A DNA stretch of 32,597 nucleotides from an uncultured bacterium (lineage in GTDB: Bacteria > Bacillota > Clostridia > Oscillospirales > CAG-272). The DNA lies in assembly GCA_949282345.1 (NCBI GenBank), contig CASDOQ010000032.1, positions 1 through 32,597 of the forward strand, written 5' to 3'. The position numbers and the translations under genes were made by a program. Under the pieces are notes generated by a model, which was given only the letters and a program-made list of their open reading frames with translations, did not search any database and was not told where the DNA came from. Shown here in pieces: positions 15,182 through 23,372 of the stretch (position 1 is the stretch's first letter; each line of letters begins with the position of its first letter).

Positions 15182-16504
15182 ATGAATAAAACACGAAATC
15201 CCAATCGCTCCAGCCTTCTCCTTTTGTCTTTCGAGGCAACGCTGGAATACATGATCACCCTGCTCGTGAGCGGCAACTTTCTGGCGGCGATGGTCAAAGA
15301 GGTCGGTCTTTCCGAGGCCCTGGCGGGGATCCTGACCGCGGTCACGTCGCTCGGCTGTATCGGACAGCTTCTGATCCTTTTCTCCCCCCGCCTCGGGAAA
15401 AAGCATGCGATCTTTCTCTGCAATCTGATCAACCAGCTTGCCTTTTGCGCCCTGTATTTTCTGATGCCGGTGGGGATGTCGCAGGGGCTTCGCGTGGCTC
15501 TTTTTGTCGGTCTGATCCTTCTCGGAAACATCGTCGTGAATTTTGCCGATCCCGGAAAGGTCTTCTGGGGACTCAGGCTGGCCGGGGACGGACACCGCGG
15601 CGGCTTCACCGCGCTCAAAGAATGCCTCAGCCTCTTCGGGGGAAGTAGCTTTACGGTAGTGATGGGACTGCTGGCCGACTCCTTCCGGGCGGCGGGACGA
15701 GTCAAAGAATCCTTCCTCGTTTTCGGCTTCGTGATGGTGGGGGTGGTCACACTTCAGCTTCTTTGCCTCCTTTTTGCCAAGGAAGCGAAGGAAGAACCCG
15801 AAAGAGAGGCCGAGCCGGTTGCAAAGGAGAAAAAAACGAAGGGCCTGCGCGATTCGCTCCGCGTGCTGGGGATCCCGGCATCCCGCCGGCTGATCTTCGT
15901 GGAGATCCTCTTCAAAAGCGCTTACTGGCTTTCGCTTTCCTATTACGGCATCTATATGCTGAGCCTCGGTTTTTCGCTCGGTACGCTTTCGATCATTACC
16001 ACGGTCGGCGCGTTTTCGCGCTTTGTATTTCAGCCGCTCATCTGCCGGATCGGTGATCGGATCGGTTTTGCGAGGCAGGTAGAATTCTGCGTCTTTCTGA
16101 CGTTCATCGGCCACGGCTTTATGGTCTTTGCCGCGCCGGGATTTACAGCCTGGTTCTACGTCGGATATACGGTGCTTGTCTCGGTGGCGCAGGCCGGGAT
16201 GAATTCCTCCCGCGCCAATCTCGCCATGGATTACACCGCGCCTGACGTTGCCAGATCGCTGATCGGGGTCAGCGGGGCCGCCGGCGGCGTCTGCGGGTTC
16301 CTGGCCAGTCTGCTCGGAAGTCTCGTCATTACGGCGGCGGCCGGCGGAAACCTGATACCGGGGATAACGGTCTACGGTCAGCAGATCCTCTCGCTGGTCT
16401 CCTGCCTGTTGCTGGCTTTCCTGCTCGTCTATCTGCACCTGCGCGTGCGCCCGATGCAGCGGTTTCAGGAGGTAAATTATTCTTCCATGAATCATCTTCC
16501 ATGA
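15182..16504 (+). CDS. MFS transporter, probable sugar or glycoside importer
   Basis: The 440-aa protein has about 12 hydrophobic segments split into two halves by a charged cytoplasmic loop (about 198-222, rich in Glu and Lys). It fits the major facilitator fold, and the broad type of MFS carriers found in Clostridia beside glycosidase genes. Loop motifs such as SPRLGKKHAIFLCN (68-81) correspond to the conserved helix 2-3 loop, and CRIGDRIGFARQVEF (about 291-305) to its repeat in the second half. The ATG follows GGAGTTACTT. It is cotranscribed with the GH28 remnant from 14615 and sits between the AraC gene and intracellular enzymes, which suggests oligosaccharide uptake. The exact substrate is unknown. 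Confidence 0.88.
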   Translation: MNKTRNPNRSSLLLLSFEATLEYMITLLVSGNFLAAMVKEVGLSEALAGILTAVTSLGCIGQLLILFSPRLGKKHAIFLCNLINQLAFCALYFLMPVGMSQGLRVALFVGLILLGNIVVNFADPGKVFWGLRLAGDGHRGGFTALKECLSLFGGSSFTVVMGLLADSFRAAGRVKESFLVFGFVMVGVVTLQLLCLLFAKEAKEEPEREAEPVAKEKKTKGLRDSLRVLGIPASRRLIFVEILFKSAYWLSLSYYGIYMLSLGFSLGTLSIITTVGAFSRFVFQPLICRIGDRIGFARQVEFCVFLTFIGHGFMVFAAPGFTAWFYVGYTVLVSVAQAGMNSSRANLAMDYTAPDVARSLIGVSGAAGGVCGFLASLLGSLVITAAAGGNLIPGITVYGQQILSLVSCLLLAFLLVYLHLRVRPMQRFQEVNYSSMNHLP

Positions 16505-16510
16505 AGATAC

Positions 16511-16540
16511 AAAAAAGCCTTGTTTCGGACAGGGCTTTTT
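16511..16540 (+). terminator. Intrinsic terminator after the MFS gene
   Basis: AGCCTTGT (16516-16523), loop TTCGG and ACAGGGCT (16529-16536) form an 8-bp stem with one U-G pair, followed by TTTT; six A precede it. It begins 7 bases after the MFS stop codon. Confidence 0.85.
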
Positions 16541-16548
16541 GTTATACT
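16520..16548 (+). promoter_or_regulatory. Promoter of the DUF4838 gene, overlapping the terminator
   Basis: TTGTTT (16520-16525), 17 bp, TATACT (16543-16548). The -35 lies inside the left arm and loop of the terminator stem of the previous gene. Confidence 0.6.
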
Positions 16549-16581
16549 GGAGGCGATCAAAGAATCCGAAAGGAGAAGACC

Positions 16582-18441
16582 ATGCAGTATACGATCCTTG
16601 CAGACAGAGAAAATAAAACCGTCGCCTACGCGGCGGCGGAACTCGAACGGGTGCTGTGCACCATGGACCCCACCCTGACCCCCGGCGAAGGAGGTATCCG
16701 TCTTTCGCTCGAGATCCTGCCGCCCGGTTCCGGGCACGACGATATTTCGATTTCGGTGGAAAACCGGGAGGGGATCATTGCGGGAGAGGGGGCGCGCGGC
16801 GTATTGCTGGCCGTGTATCGCTTCCTGACCCTGCTCGGTTGCCGTTGGAGCTTCCCGGGGCCGGAGGGCGAACATATCCCCGCCAAAAACCTGACGGCAG
16901 AGACGCTTTCCGTGACGGTCCGGGAAACGCCTTCCTACCGCTATCGCGGCGTGTGCATCGAGGGGGCGGTCTCCGAGGAAAACGTGCGGGAGATGATCGA
17001 ATATCTGCCCCGTATCGGCATGAACGCCTATTTTATCCAGTTTCATACGCCGACGGCCTTCTTCCGGCGTTGGTATGAGCATTGGCACAACAATTATCTT
17101 CCCAAGGAAGAGCTCTCCGGCGAGCGTATGGCCGAGATCCGCGCCCACCTGGCGGAGGAGATCGAACTGCGCGGGCTGATGTATCAGGCGGTCGGCCACG
17201 GCTGGACCTGCGCGCCGTTCGGGATCAACCCCGGCGGATGGGATCAAGTCAAAGAAGCGGATCTGCCCGACGGGTATCTTTCCAAGACGGCGCTGGTAAA
17301 CGGAAAGCGCGGTCTTTACAAGGGAATCCCCCTGAATACGAATCTCTGCTATTCCGACCCCGCGGTGCGTGCTCAGATGATCGACGGTGTCGTGGCATAC
17401 TGCCGGGAAAATCCCGCCGTGGACACGGTGCATTTCTGGCTGGCGGATGCCGTAAACAATCAATGCGAATGCCCCGAATGCGTAAAAATGAGCCCTTCCG
17501 ACTGGTATGTGCGGCTCTTGAACGAGTTGGATGACAGACTCACGGCCGAGAAGATCCCGACCCGCATCGTCTTTTTGCTCTATTTCGATTTGCTTTTTGC
17601 GCCGCAGGTCGAAAAACTGCATGACAGCGGCCGCTTTATCCTGATGTTTGCGCCGATCAGCCGCACCTATTCCGAAACGCTGGCGGGTGTGCTCGAAAAG
17701 GGCGGGGAAGAACCCGGAAAATACCTGCGGAATCAGATCGTCCTGCCGAAGTCTCTCTACACGAATATCGCCTTCCTGCGGCAATGGCAAAAGAACTATC
17801 ACGGGGATAGTTTCCTGTTTGACTACCATCTGATGTGGGATCATATGTATGACCCGGGTTACACCGAATGCGCCCGCGTGCTTTTTGAGGATATGGCCCA
17901 TCTTGACGAGCTCGGGCTTGACGGAATGATCAGTTGTCAGCTTTCCCGCGTCGGAATGCCGACCGGCTTCCCGGTCTACGCCATGGCGCGCGCCCTCTGG
18001 GATAAGCAGGCGGATTTCGATGAAGTTCGTAAAGAATACTTTGCATCCGAGTTTGGTGAAGAGGGAGAGGCGGTCTGGAATTACCTCTTGGAGATCACGC
18101 GCCTTTTCCGCCCGCAGTACCTGCGGCGCGAACTTCCCGCCGCTGACGCCGGGGAAGCGAACCGGGTGCGGCAGATCCCCGCGCTGGTCGCCGCCTTCCG
18201 CTCGGCGCACCCGTCGATGCGGTCAGACAGTCCCTCCGAGGCGTGGCGCACGCTCTCGATCCACGGCGACTTCCTGCTCCTCTTTTCCGAGCTGGTGGCG
18301 CGCCGCGCCGAGGGACAGCCCCGGCACGATCTGGCGGCGGCCCTGCGCACGCTGGCCAGTCGGGCAGAGCCGACCCTCCAGCGGCGGATCGATGTCTGGA
18401 ACTATAGTAGCGGTACGATAGGTCAGCTCGAATATAACTGA
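16582..18441 (+). CDS. DUF4838 domain protein, probable carbohydrate-active
   Basis: The 619-aa protein has an N-terminal domain (1-110) of the kind seen before GH20/GH67/GH84 barrels, with 'GVLLAVYRFLTLLGCRWSFP' near residues 73-92. A barrel-like DUF4838 domain follows, beginning RETPSYRYRGVCIEG. It includes FWLADAVNNQCECPEC at about 284-299, where the Asn/Cys-x-Cys-xx-Cys cluster is typical of DUF4838. The family is found in polysaccharide utilisation loci but its reaction is not known to me. There is no signal peptide, so it is predicted cytoplasmic. The ATG at 16582 follows AGGAG by 6 bases and starts MQYTILAD. A longer start at 16501 would translate through the previous gene's terminator and is rejected. 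A strong terminator follows. Confidence 0.87.
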   Translation: MQYTILADRENKTVAYAAAELERVLCTMDPTLTPGEGGIRLSLEILPPGSGHDDISISVENREGIIAGEGARGVLLAVYRFLTLLGCRWSFPGPEGEHIPAKNLTAETLSVTVRETPSYRYRGVCIEGAVSEENVREMIEYLPRIGMNAYFIQFHTPTAFFRRWYEHWHNNYLPKEELSGERMAEIRAHLAEEIELRGLMYQAVGHGWTCAPFGINPGGWDQVKEADLPDGYLSKTALVNGKRGLYKGIPLNTNLCYSDPAVRAQMIDGVVAYCRENPAVDTVHFWLADAVNNQCECPECVKMSPSDWYVRLLNELDDRLTAEKIPTRIVFLLYFDLLFAPQVEKLHDSGRFILMFAPISRTYSETLAGVLEKGGEEPGKYLRNQIVLPKSLYTNIAFLRQWQKNYHGDSFLFDYHLMWDHMYDPGYTECARVLFEDMAHLDELGLDGMISCQLSRVGMPTGFPVYAMARALWDKQADFDEVRKEYFASEFGEEGEAVWNYLLEITRLFRPQYLRRELPAADAGEANRVRQIPALVAAFRSAHPSMRSDSPSEAWRTLSIHGDFLLLFSELVARRAEGQPRHDLAAALRTLASRAEPTLQRRIDVWNYSSGTIGQLEYN

Positions 18442-18463
18442 AAAGCGAATCAAAATCCAAAGA

Positions 18464-18506
18464 CCCCCGCAAACGCTTTTTCCGGCGCGTTTGCGGGGGC
18501 TTTTTA
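18464..18506 (+). terminator. Intrinsic terminator after the DUF4838 gene
   Basis: CCCCCGCAAACGC (18464-18476) and GCGTTTGCGGGGG (18487-18499) form a perfect 13-bp stem, then C and five T. Confidence 0.95.
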
Positions 18507-18519
18507 TCAGGCTGGCAAG

Positions 18520-18827
18520 GCGGGCCCTTTTTCGGGGCGTGGGGGGCGAAAGGAAAAAGGGGGGAGGGCGGTGAAAGAAAAGGGGGAGGGCGGCGAAGAG
18601 AACGCGGGCGGAGAGAACGCGGGCGGGGAGAAAGAGCCGCGGGGCGAAGAAAAAAGCGAAAGAGGCGGGAAAGAGAGAGAAGCAGGCGTGGCGAGGGGAG
18701 TGATGCGAAAAAAGCGGGCGGGGGGAGTAGCGAGGGGAAGGGGGAGCGAAGAGGAGTGGGACGGGCGCGGCGTGGAGAGAGAAAAGAGGGGCCCGGAAGG
18801 CAGGGCGGGGAGAGCCGGCGCGGCCGG
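18520..18827 (+). other. Gene-free purine- and G-rich tract
   Basis: About 300 bases read almost entirely as G and A, with some C, on the plus strand. G runs of four to six occur near 18536-18590. A short tandem AGAACGCGGGCGG occurs twice around 18599-18630. The part 18782-18823 is a copy of a repeat found again at 20462. Open frames across it are low-complexity Arg/Gly/Glu strings and are not credible genes. It separates the DUF4838 terminator from the stop codon of the leftward GH28 gene. Confidence 0.7.
18782..18823. repeat. Intergenic repeat, copy A
   Basis: AAAAGAGGGGCCCGGAAGGC and the following bases up to GAGAGCCGGCGCGG match 20462-20504 with one substitution and one single-base indel. 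It lies directly at the 3' end of the FnIII-GH28 gene (stop at 18828). Confidence 0.9.
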
Positions 18828-20315
18828 TCAGAGAAAGTTGACGTCTTCCAGCGTCAGCCCGGTGACAAAATCGGTATTCAGGGTATGGTGCTTTCCGCTC
18901 GGGAGAGGCTCGATTTCAACGTGACGGACGGTCAGGTTCCGGACGTGGTATTCGGGTTCCGGGAAGCCGACCACGGTGATGGGCGGGTATTCGATATTAT
19001 GGCGGGTAAGGCCGGTCAGGTGCATATATTCAAAATAGAAATTTTCCAACAGGGAGGGGGTATCGGCTCCCTCTCCGTCATCGTTGCAGGCATAGAGGCT
19101 GTCCACGGAAATCACCGGGACGGTGACGCGGGCCACCATGACGTTGCGGATATATCCGCCGCGCTTGCGGGTAACTTTTGCCCGGAGGCCGCGCACGGTG
19201 TTATAGATGCGGCAATCCCAGATGCGAACATTTTCGATCCCGCCGGACATTTCGGAGCCGAGCGCGATGCCTTGCGTTCCCTCACAGTCAAAGATGCAGA
19301 TGTCCCGGCAGGGACGGCCGATGCGGTTTCCCTCGGGATTTTTTCCCGATTTGACGGCGATGGCGTCGTCCTGCGTATCAAAGAAACAGCCGTACATCGT
19401 GCATCTCTCCGAGGAGTCGGGATCCCAGCCGTCCCCGTTCCATACGCCGACGGAGGAGATCTTGGAAAGACTGATGAGAATATCTTCCGAGTAGGTGGTG
19501 TGGATATTCCACGCCGCGCCGAAACCAACGTCAAGCCGGGTCAGAAGAAAGCCCCGGGTGTTGTTGATATTGAGAAGGCAGGGGCGGGCACGACCGGGGA
19601 TGGTGCGGTCGCATTCATATTCTTTTACCGAATCCCCGAGGGTGGCAAGGAAATCCTTCAGGCGTTCGCGTTCCCTGTCGATAACCGCATCGCAGAGGGC
19701 TTTCCCACCGCCGCGGATCCGCCCGCCGCCGCGCAGGGTGATATCATGGCAGTTGCAGGGGCCGCTGTGATCCATTGTGCCGGCATTCAGGAGGGCCCGG
19801 TAGCAGAGCCGTTCGTATCCCTCAAACCGGGTGGGGATCTGCGGCAGGTAATCCTCCGGGCATGCGCTCCCCTGCAGGGTCGCGCCGCGGTCGATATACA
19901 GCTCGGTGCCGCTGTGCAGATTCAGGGCGCCGGTGAGATATTCCCCGGCCGGGAAATAGACGGTTTCTCCTTCCTTGCAGTCATCCAACGCGCGCTGGAT
20001 CGCCTCGGTGGAAAGGGTTTTTCCGTCCCGAGCCGCAAAATAGGGCGCGGCCGTAACATCCAGCCGACGGCGGCGTGCGGCGGTGGTGACGGTCAGCTCC
20101 GCGACGCTACCGTAAAGCGCGGTATCAAGATAGGTCTCCACCGCTACCGTGTGGGTGGTCTGCGGTTCAAGTCCTTCAAACTCCCAGTGGGTTTTTTCGG
20201 TGGTACCGGCTTCCTTTCCATCAAAAAAAACGCGATAACGCAGTTTCCCTTCCAGGCGGAAAATGTGTTCCCAATAAAAATCCAGTTCGTCTTCAAAAAT
20301 GACTGCTTTCAGCAT
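18828..20315 (-). CDS. GH28-family protein with N-terminal FnIII-like domain
   Basis: The 495-aa protein has a fibronectin-III-like module at about 1-80 (ending VAELTVTTAA), then a right-handed beta-helix. The helix opens with a GKTLSTEAIQRALDDC segment (98-113) and VYFPAGEYLTGAL (119-131). GH28 marks are NGDGWDPDSS (293-302), TQDDAIAVKSG (314-324) and GTQGIALGSEMSGG (346-359). The His of the usual G-H-G-G motif is Gln348 here, and R-I-K appears as RAK (378-380), so the active site is altered. GH28 enzymes cleave galacturonan or rhamnogalacturonan by inversion; FnIII-GH28 forms are often exo-acting. No signal peptide: cytoplasmic. The ATG at 20315 follows GGAG by about 8 bases; an upstream frame extension runs through the promoter and is rejected. 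Confidence 0.88.
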   Translation of the reverse strand: MLKAVIFEDELDFYWEHIFRLEGKLRYRVFFDGKEAGTTEKTHWEFEGLEPQTTHTVAVETYLDTALYGSVAELTVTTAARRRRLDVTAAPYFAARDGKTLSTEAIQRALDDCKEGETVYFPAGEYLTGALNLHSGTELYIDRGATLQGSACPEDYLPQIPTRFEGYERLCYRALLNAGTMDHSGPCNCHDITLRGGGRIRGGGKALCDAVIDRERERLKDFLATLGDSVKEYECDRTIPGRARPCLLNINNTRGFLLTRLDVGFGAAWNIHTTYSEDILISLSKISSVGVWNGDGWDPDSSERCTMYGCFFDTQDDAIAVKSGKNPEGNRIGRPCRDICIFDCEGTQGIALGSEMSGGIENVRIWDCRIYNTVRGLRAKVTRKRGGYIRNVMVARVTVPVISVDSLYACNDDGEGADTPSLLENFYFEYMHLTGLTRHNIEYPPITVVGFPEPEYHVRNLTVRHVEIEPLPSGKHHTLNTDFVTGLTLEDVNFL

Positions 20316-20373
20316 TCTTTTTCTCCGTTCTTCATCGATTTTCGCGCTACTATAGCGAAGTATATCCGATTTC

Positions 20374-20402
20374 ATTATAATTTGAAAGACCACTGATGTC
20401 AA
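20374..20402 (-). promoter_or_regulatory. Full-consensus promoter of the FnIII-GH28 gene
   Basis: On the minus strand TTGACA (20402-20397), exactly 17 bp, TATAAT (20379-20374): all twelve consensus bases match. The predicted start is near 20367, giving a leader of about 50 bases. Confidence 0.92.
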
Positions 20403-20461
20403 GGAAAAAAGACCCGTGCAGGGGGGATGGCGTCCAGATGGAAGGGGCGGGCAAAAAGCGA

Positions 20462-20504
20462 AAAAGAGGGTCCCGGAAGGCAGGGGCGGGGAGAGCCGGC
20501 GCGG
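20462..20504. repeat. Intergenic repeat, copy B
   Basis: Direct copy of 18782-18823 (one substitution, one inserted G). It lies between the two divergent consensus promoters, so copies A and B flank the FnIII-GH28 gene as direct repeats about 1.68 kb apart. Confidence 0.9.
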
Positions 20505-20524
20505 CGGAGAGCGCGCGGGGCGGC

Positions 20525-20553
20525 TTGACAGACGAGCGTCTGCGGGATATAAT
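20525..20553 (+). promoter_or_regulatory. Full-consensus promoter of the CE15-like gene
   Basis: TTGACA (20525-20530), 17 bp, TATAAT (20548-20553); all twelve consensus bases match. The leader is about 100 bases and A/G-rich. The spacer contains GACGAGCGTC, a short imperfect dyad that could be an operator. Confidence 0.92.
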
Positions 20554-20660
20554 GGAGCGATAAAGAAAAAAACGAAAAGAGCCGACCGGGAGCGAAGACC
20601 CCGGGAACCGAAAGCCGAAATCCGAACGAAAAAAGAAAAACAGTGTAAAGGAGAAAGCTC

Positions 20661-21725
20661 ATGTTGAAAGAACTGCTTGCCGGACGCGGCGTGCCCGCGA
20701 TCTGGGACGGGACGGGGGACTGGGAGAGCCGCCGCCGTGAGATCCTCGATACGCTCCTCCAGGAGGAATACGGATATCTCCCCCCGGCGCCCGAAGATCT
20801 GCATTTTGAAGAGGCGAAGGAAGATTATTATTCAATCAACTTCTGCGCGGGGCACGCCTGCCTGCGGCGCGTGGTCTGTTCTTTTACCCTGAACGGGAAA
20901 CCCTTCAGTTTTCCGTTCAAGGCGGTCATCCCGCGTAATAAAGAGAAGATCCCCTTCTTCATTCATATCAACTTCACGCCCGACGTGCCGGACAAATATC
21001 TGCCGGCAGAGGAACTGGTGGATAACGGATTTGCCGTTTTTTCGCTCGGCTATAAGGACGTAACGAGCGACGACGGCGATATGACGAACGGACTGGCCGG
21101 CGTGCTTTTCGACGGGCGGCCGCGCGAGGCGAGCGACCCCGGCAAGATCGCCCTGTGGGCGTACGGCGCACAGCGGGTGATGGATTACGCCATGACGCTG
21201 CCCGAACTTGATCCGACGCACAGCGCGGTGGTCGGGCACTCCCGCCTCGGAAAGACCGCCTTACTCTGTGGCGCGACCGACGAACGCTTTGCCTGCGCTA
21301 TCTCGAACGACTCGGGCTGCTGCGGAGCCGCCCTTTTCCGGGAGAAGGAGGGAGAGACGATCGAGAAGATCACCAATGTTTTCCCCTTCTGGTTCTGCCC
21401 CGGCTTTGCGAAGTACCGCGGCCTTGACAACGAACTGCCCTTTGACCAGCACTTCCTGCTGGCGGCGATGGCTCCCCGGCGGGTCTTTGTCGGCTCGGCG
21501 AGCGAGGATTCCTGGGCAGACCCCGCCAACGAATTTCTTTCCTGCGTGGCGGCGGGGGAGGTATGGGAAAAACTCTGCCTTCCCGGCTTCCCGTGCGAGG
21601 ACTCGATCCCGGAACCGACGACCGCGATCTACGGCGGGCGGGTCGGATACCAGATCCGCGAGGGGCGGCATTTCTTTTCCCGGCAGGACTGGCATCGGTA
21701 TATGGAATTTCTCCGGAGCTTTTAA
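20661..21725 (+). CDS. CE15-like carbohydrate esterase (glucuronoyl esterase family)
   Basis: The 354-aa protein is an alpha/beta hydrolase of the CE15 kind. It has 'WESRRREILDTLLQEEYGYL' near the N-terminus, LGYKDVTSDDGD (about 129-140), and the nucleophile elbow VVGHSRLGKTALLCGA with Ser194 and the Lys of the CE15 G-x-S-R-x-G-K motif. SNDSGCCGAAL follows. GSASEDSWADP (about 278-288) carries acidic candidates, and REGRHFFSRQDW has the catalytic His337. CE15 enzymes split esters between glucuronic acid and lignin or other alcohols; bacterial relatives are broader. It is usually secreted, but no signal peptide is seen here. AAAGGAG lies 7-8 bases before the ATG. The next gene is convergent, behind a bidirectional terminator. 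Confidence 0.87.
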   Translation: MLKELLAGRGVPAIWDGTGDWESRRREILDTLLQEEYGYLPPAPEDLHFEEAKEDYYSINFCAGHACLRRVVCSFTLNGKPFSFPFKAVIPRNKEKIPFFIHINFTPDVPDKYLPAEELVDNGFAVFSLGYKDVTSDDGDMTNGLAGVLFDGRPREASDPGKIALWAYGAQRVMDYAMTLPELDPTHSAVVGHSRLGKTALLCGATDERFACAISNDSGCCGAALFREKEGETIEKITNVFPFWFCPGFAKYRGLDNELPFDQHFLLAAMAPRRVFVGSASEDSWADPANEFLSCVAAGEVWEKLCLPGFPCEDSIPEPTTAIYGGRVGYQIREGRHFFSRQDWHRYMEFLRSF

Positions 21726-21774
21726 GCGATCCGGCGATGTCCTGGCGGGCACCGGCTTTCCGGCATCCGGGAAA

Positions 21775-21808
21775 AAAGAAAAAAGCGGCGTCCGCCGCTT
21801 TTTTCTTT
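21775..21808. terminator. Bidirectional terminator between CE15-like and GH28 genes
   Basis: AAAGAAAAAAGCGGCG (21775-21790), loop TC and CGCCGCTTTTTTCTTT (21793-21808) form a perfect 16-bp inverted repeat with T runs in both directions. Confidence 0.96.
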
Positions 21809-21834
21809 CCGATCTCCCGGGGAAGTTTTTCGTA

Positions 21835-23124
21835 TCAGGCTTCTTTGTCGAGCCGTTCGCCGTTCAGGGTGACGTCGTGCAATCCGCCGTCTAAGATCAG
21901 GGGGTGGCGTTTTGCGTTCAGCGTGCAGTCGTTGATGCGGATACGCGAGACATTCTTCAGATAGATGCCGTCGCCGTTGGAGCCGTCCAGCTTGACGCAG
22001 GAAACGGCGTAGTATCCATGCGTATCTCCGACGGCACGGATATCCACGTTATTGATGCGGACGTTCTCGACCGGGGACTCGGGGATCCCGTAGAAGAAGA
22101 TGCCGCAACCGCGCACGTTCTTCATCATGACGCCGGAGATCTGAACATTCCGGATGGCGGGGGTGCCGGCATCCACGGGGCGCGGCTCGTTCGTGAAGAG
22201 CTCGGTATCGTTCCGATCGGCACCGCAACAGTAATATTCGTTGGCGGTGATCCCCGAGATCACGTTGTCAAAGATCACGTTGCTGACCAGTATATCCTCC
22301 ACGATCCCCCCGCGGCGGCGGCGGGTCTTGATGCGGATCCCGATATTGGTCTTCTGGCAGATGCAGTTGGTGATGGTGATGTTCCGCACACCGCCCGACA
22401 TCTCGCTCCCGATCACGACGCCGCCGTGACCGTGGACAAAGGTGCAGTTGGTGACCACGATATTTTCGCAGGGGGCGGCCTTCTGGTACAGGTCGCGTTC
22501 CAGCCCCGATTTGATCGTGATGCAGTCGTCCCCGACGTCGATACAGCAGTTGGAGATCCGCACGTTTTTACAGCTCTCGGGATTGATGCCGTCGGTATTG
22601 TGCGAGTCTTCCGGATTGCAGATCGTGATGCCGTCCACCGTAATGTTCTCGGAACGGATGGGGTGCACCGTCCAGCAGGGGGAATTCTGAATCCGGATGT
22701 CCCGGATGCGGATATTGCGACAGCCGATGAACTGGATCGTGCGCGGGCGCATCTCGTCCGACTCGCCGCTGTTCCACCATTCGCTCCCGTTGCCTTCGAT
22801 CGTTCCTTCTCCGCAGACGGTCAGATTCTCGCATCCGTAGGAGAAGAGAATGGCGCGGCGCGTGCCGCGGACGTAGCCGGGGATCATATCTTCCCCGACG
22901 ACGGGATAGAGGTCGTGATCGGTCGAGGCGCAGAGAACGGCACCGGCCTCCAGCCGGACGGTGGTATTGCTGTGCAGGACGAGCGAGCCGGTCAGATAGC
23001 GGCCGGCGGGGAAAAAGAGAGTCCCACCATCGGGTTTCAAAGAATCAAGCAAGCCTTGCAGACATTTGGTATTGTCGGTGACGCCGTCCGCAACGGCACC
23101 GAGCGACAGAACGTTCAATAACAT
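21835..23124 (-). CDS. GH28 polygalacturonase-type glycoside hydrolase
   Basis: The 429-aa protein is a complete GH28 beta-helix with all four active-site motifs: HNTDGI (Asp178), VGDDCITIKSG (Asp199, Asp200), VHGHGGVVIGSEMSGG (His233) and GIRIKTRRRRGG (Arg264, Lys266). GH28 enzymes hydrolyse alpha-1,4-galacturonan or related pectin links with inversion, the Asp residues acting as base and acid. The N-terminus (MLLNVLSLGAVADGVTDNTK) is the start of the fold itself and not a signal peptide, so the enzyme is predicted to act in the cytoplasm on imported fragments. The ATG at 23124 follows AAGGATG. Upstream in-frame extension passes through the promoter and is excluded. It is a single-gene transcript. 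Confidence 0.94.
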   Translation of the reverse strand: MLLNVLSLGAVADGVTDNTKCLQGLLDSLKPDGGTLFFPAGRYLTGSLVLHSNTTVRLEAGAVLCASTDHDLYPVVGEDMIPGYVRGTRRAILFSYGCENLTVCGEGTIEGNGSEWWNSGESDEMRPRTIQFIGCRNIRIRDIRIQNSPCWTVHPIRSENITVDGITICNPEDSHNTDGINPESCKNVRISNCCIDVGDDCITIKSGLERDLYQKAAPCENIVVTNCTFVHGHGGVVIGSEMSGGVRNITITNCICQKTNIGIRIKTRRRRGGIVEDILVSNVIFDNVISGITANEYYCCGADRNDTELFTNEPRPVDAGTPAIRNVQISGVMMKNVRGCGIFFYGIPESPVENVRINNVDIRAVGDTHGYYAVSCVKLDGSNGDGIYLKNVSRIRINDCTLNAKRHPLILDGGLHDVTLNGERLDKEA

Positions 23125-23169
23125 AAGAGCATCCTTCCGTGATCCGGCAAATTGGCGTACTTTCACTTC

Positions 23170-23198
23170 AATATAGCATGTTTTTATGAAGAAGTCAA
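23170..23198 (-). promoter_or_regulatory. Promoter of the GH28 gene
   Basis: On the minus strand TTGACT (23198-23193), 17 bp, TATATT (23175-23170). Confidence 0.85.
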
Positions 23199-23235
23199 TA
23201 CCGTAACGCTTCTCGTCTCTCTTTTGCCCCGATCC

Positions 23236-23264
23236 TTGACTTTTTGCGACCGGCGGGGTATAAT
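23236..23264 (+). promoter_or_regulatory. Promoter of the DUF3842 gene
   Basis: TTGACT (23236-23241), 17 bp, perfect TATAAT (23259-23264). The leader is about 100 bases, without a clear hairpin-plus-T terminator. Confidence 0.88.
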
Positions 23265-23372
23265 GACGGAAGAAAAGATCGCCGCCGTTCGATACCGAGC
23301 GGGGGCAAAGCACCGCCGGGCGAAAGACATACAAAAAAGAAAGCGCCGTAGGGCGGAAGACGGGAGAGAATC

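Noticed and set aside
16492..18210. 572-codon open frame on the minus strand
   Set aside because: Antisense to the DUF4838 gene; Gly/Arg/His-rich text without recognisable domains.
18756..20396. 546-codon open frame on the plus strand
   Set aside because: Antisense to the FnIII-GH28 gene and running through the purine-rich tract; not coding-like.
21904..23121. 405-codon open frame on the plus strand, rich in Asp, Ala, Val and His
   Set aside because: It is the mirror of the GH28 beta-helix repeats, with complete GH28 active-site motifs on the other strand.
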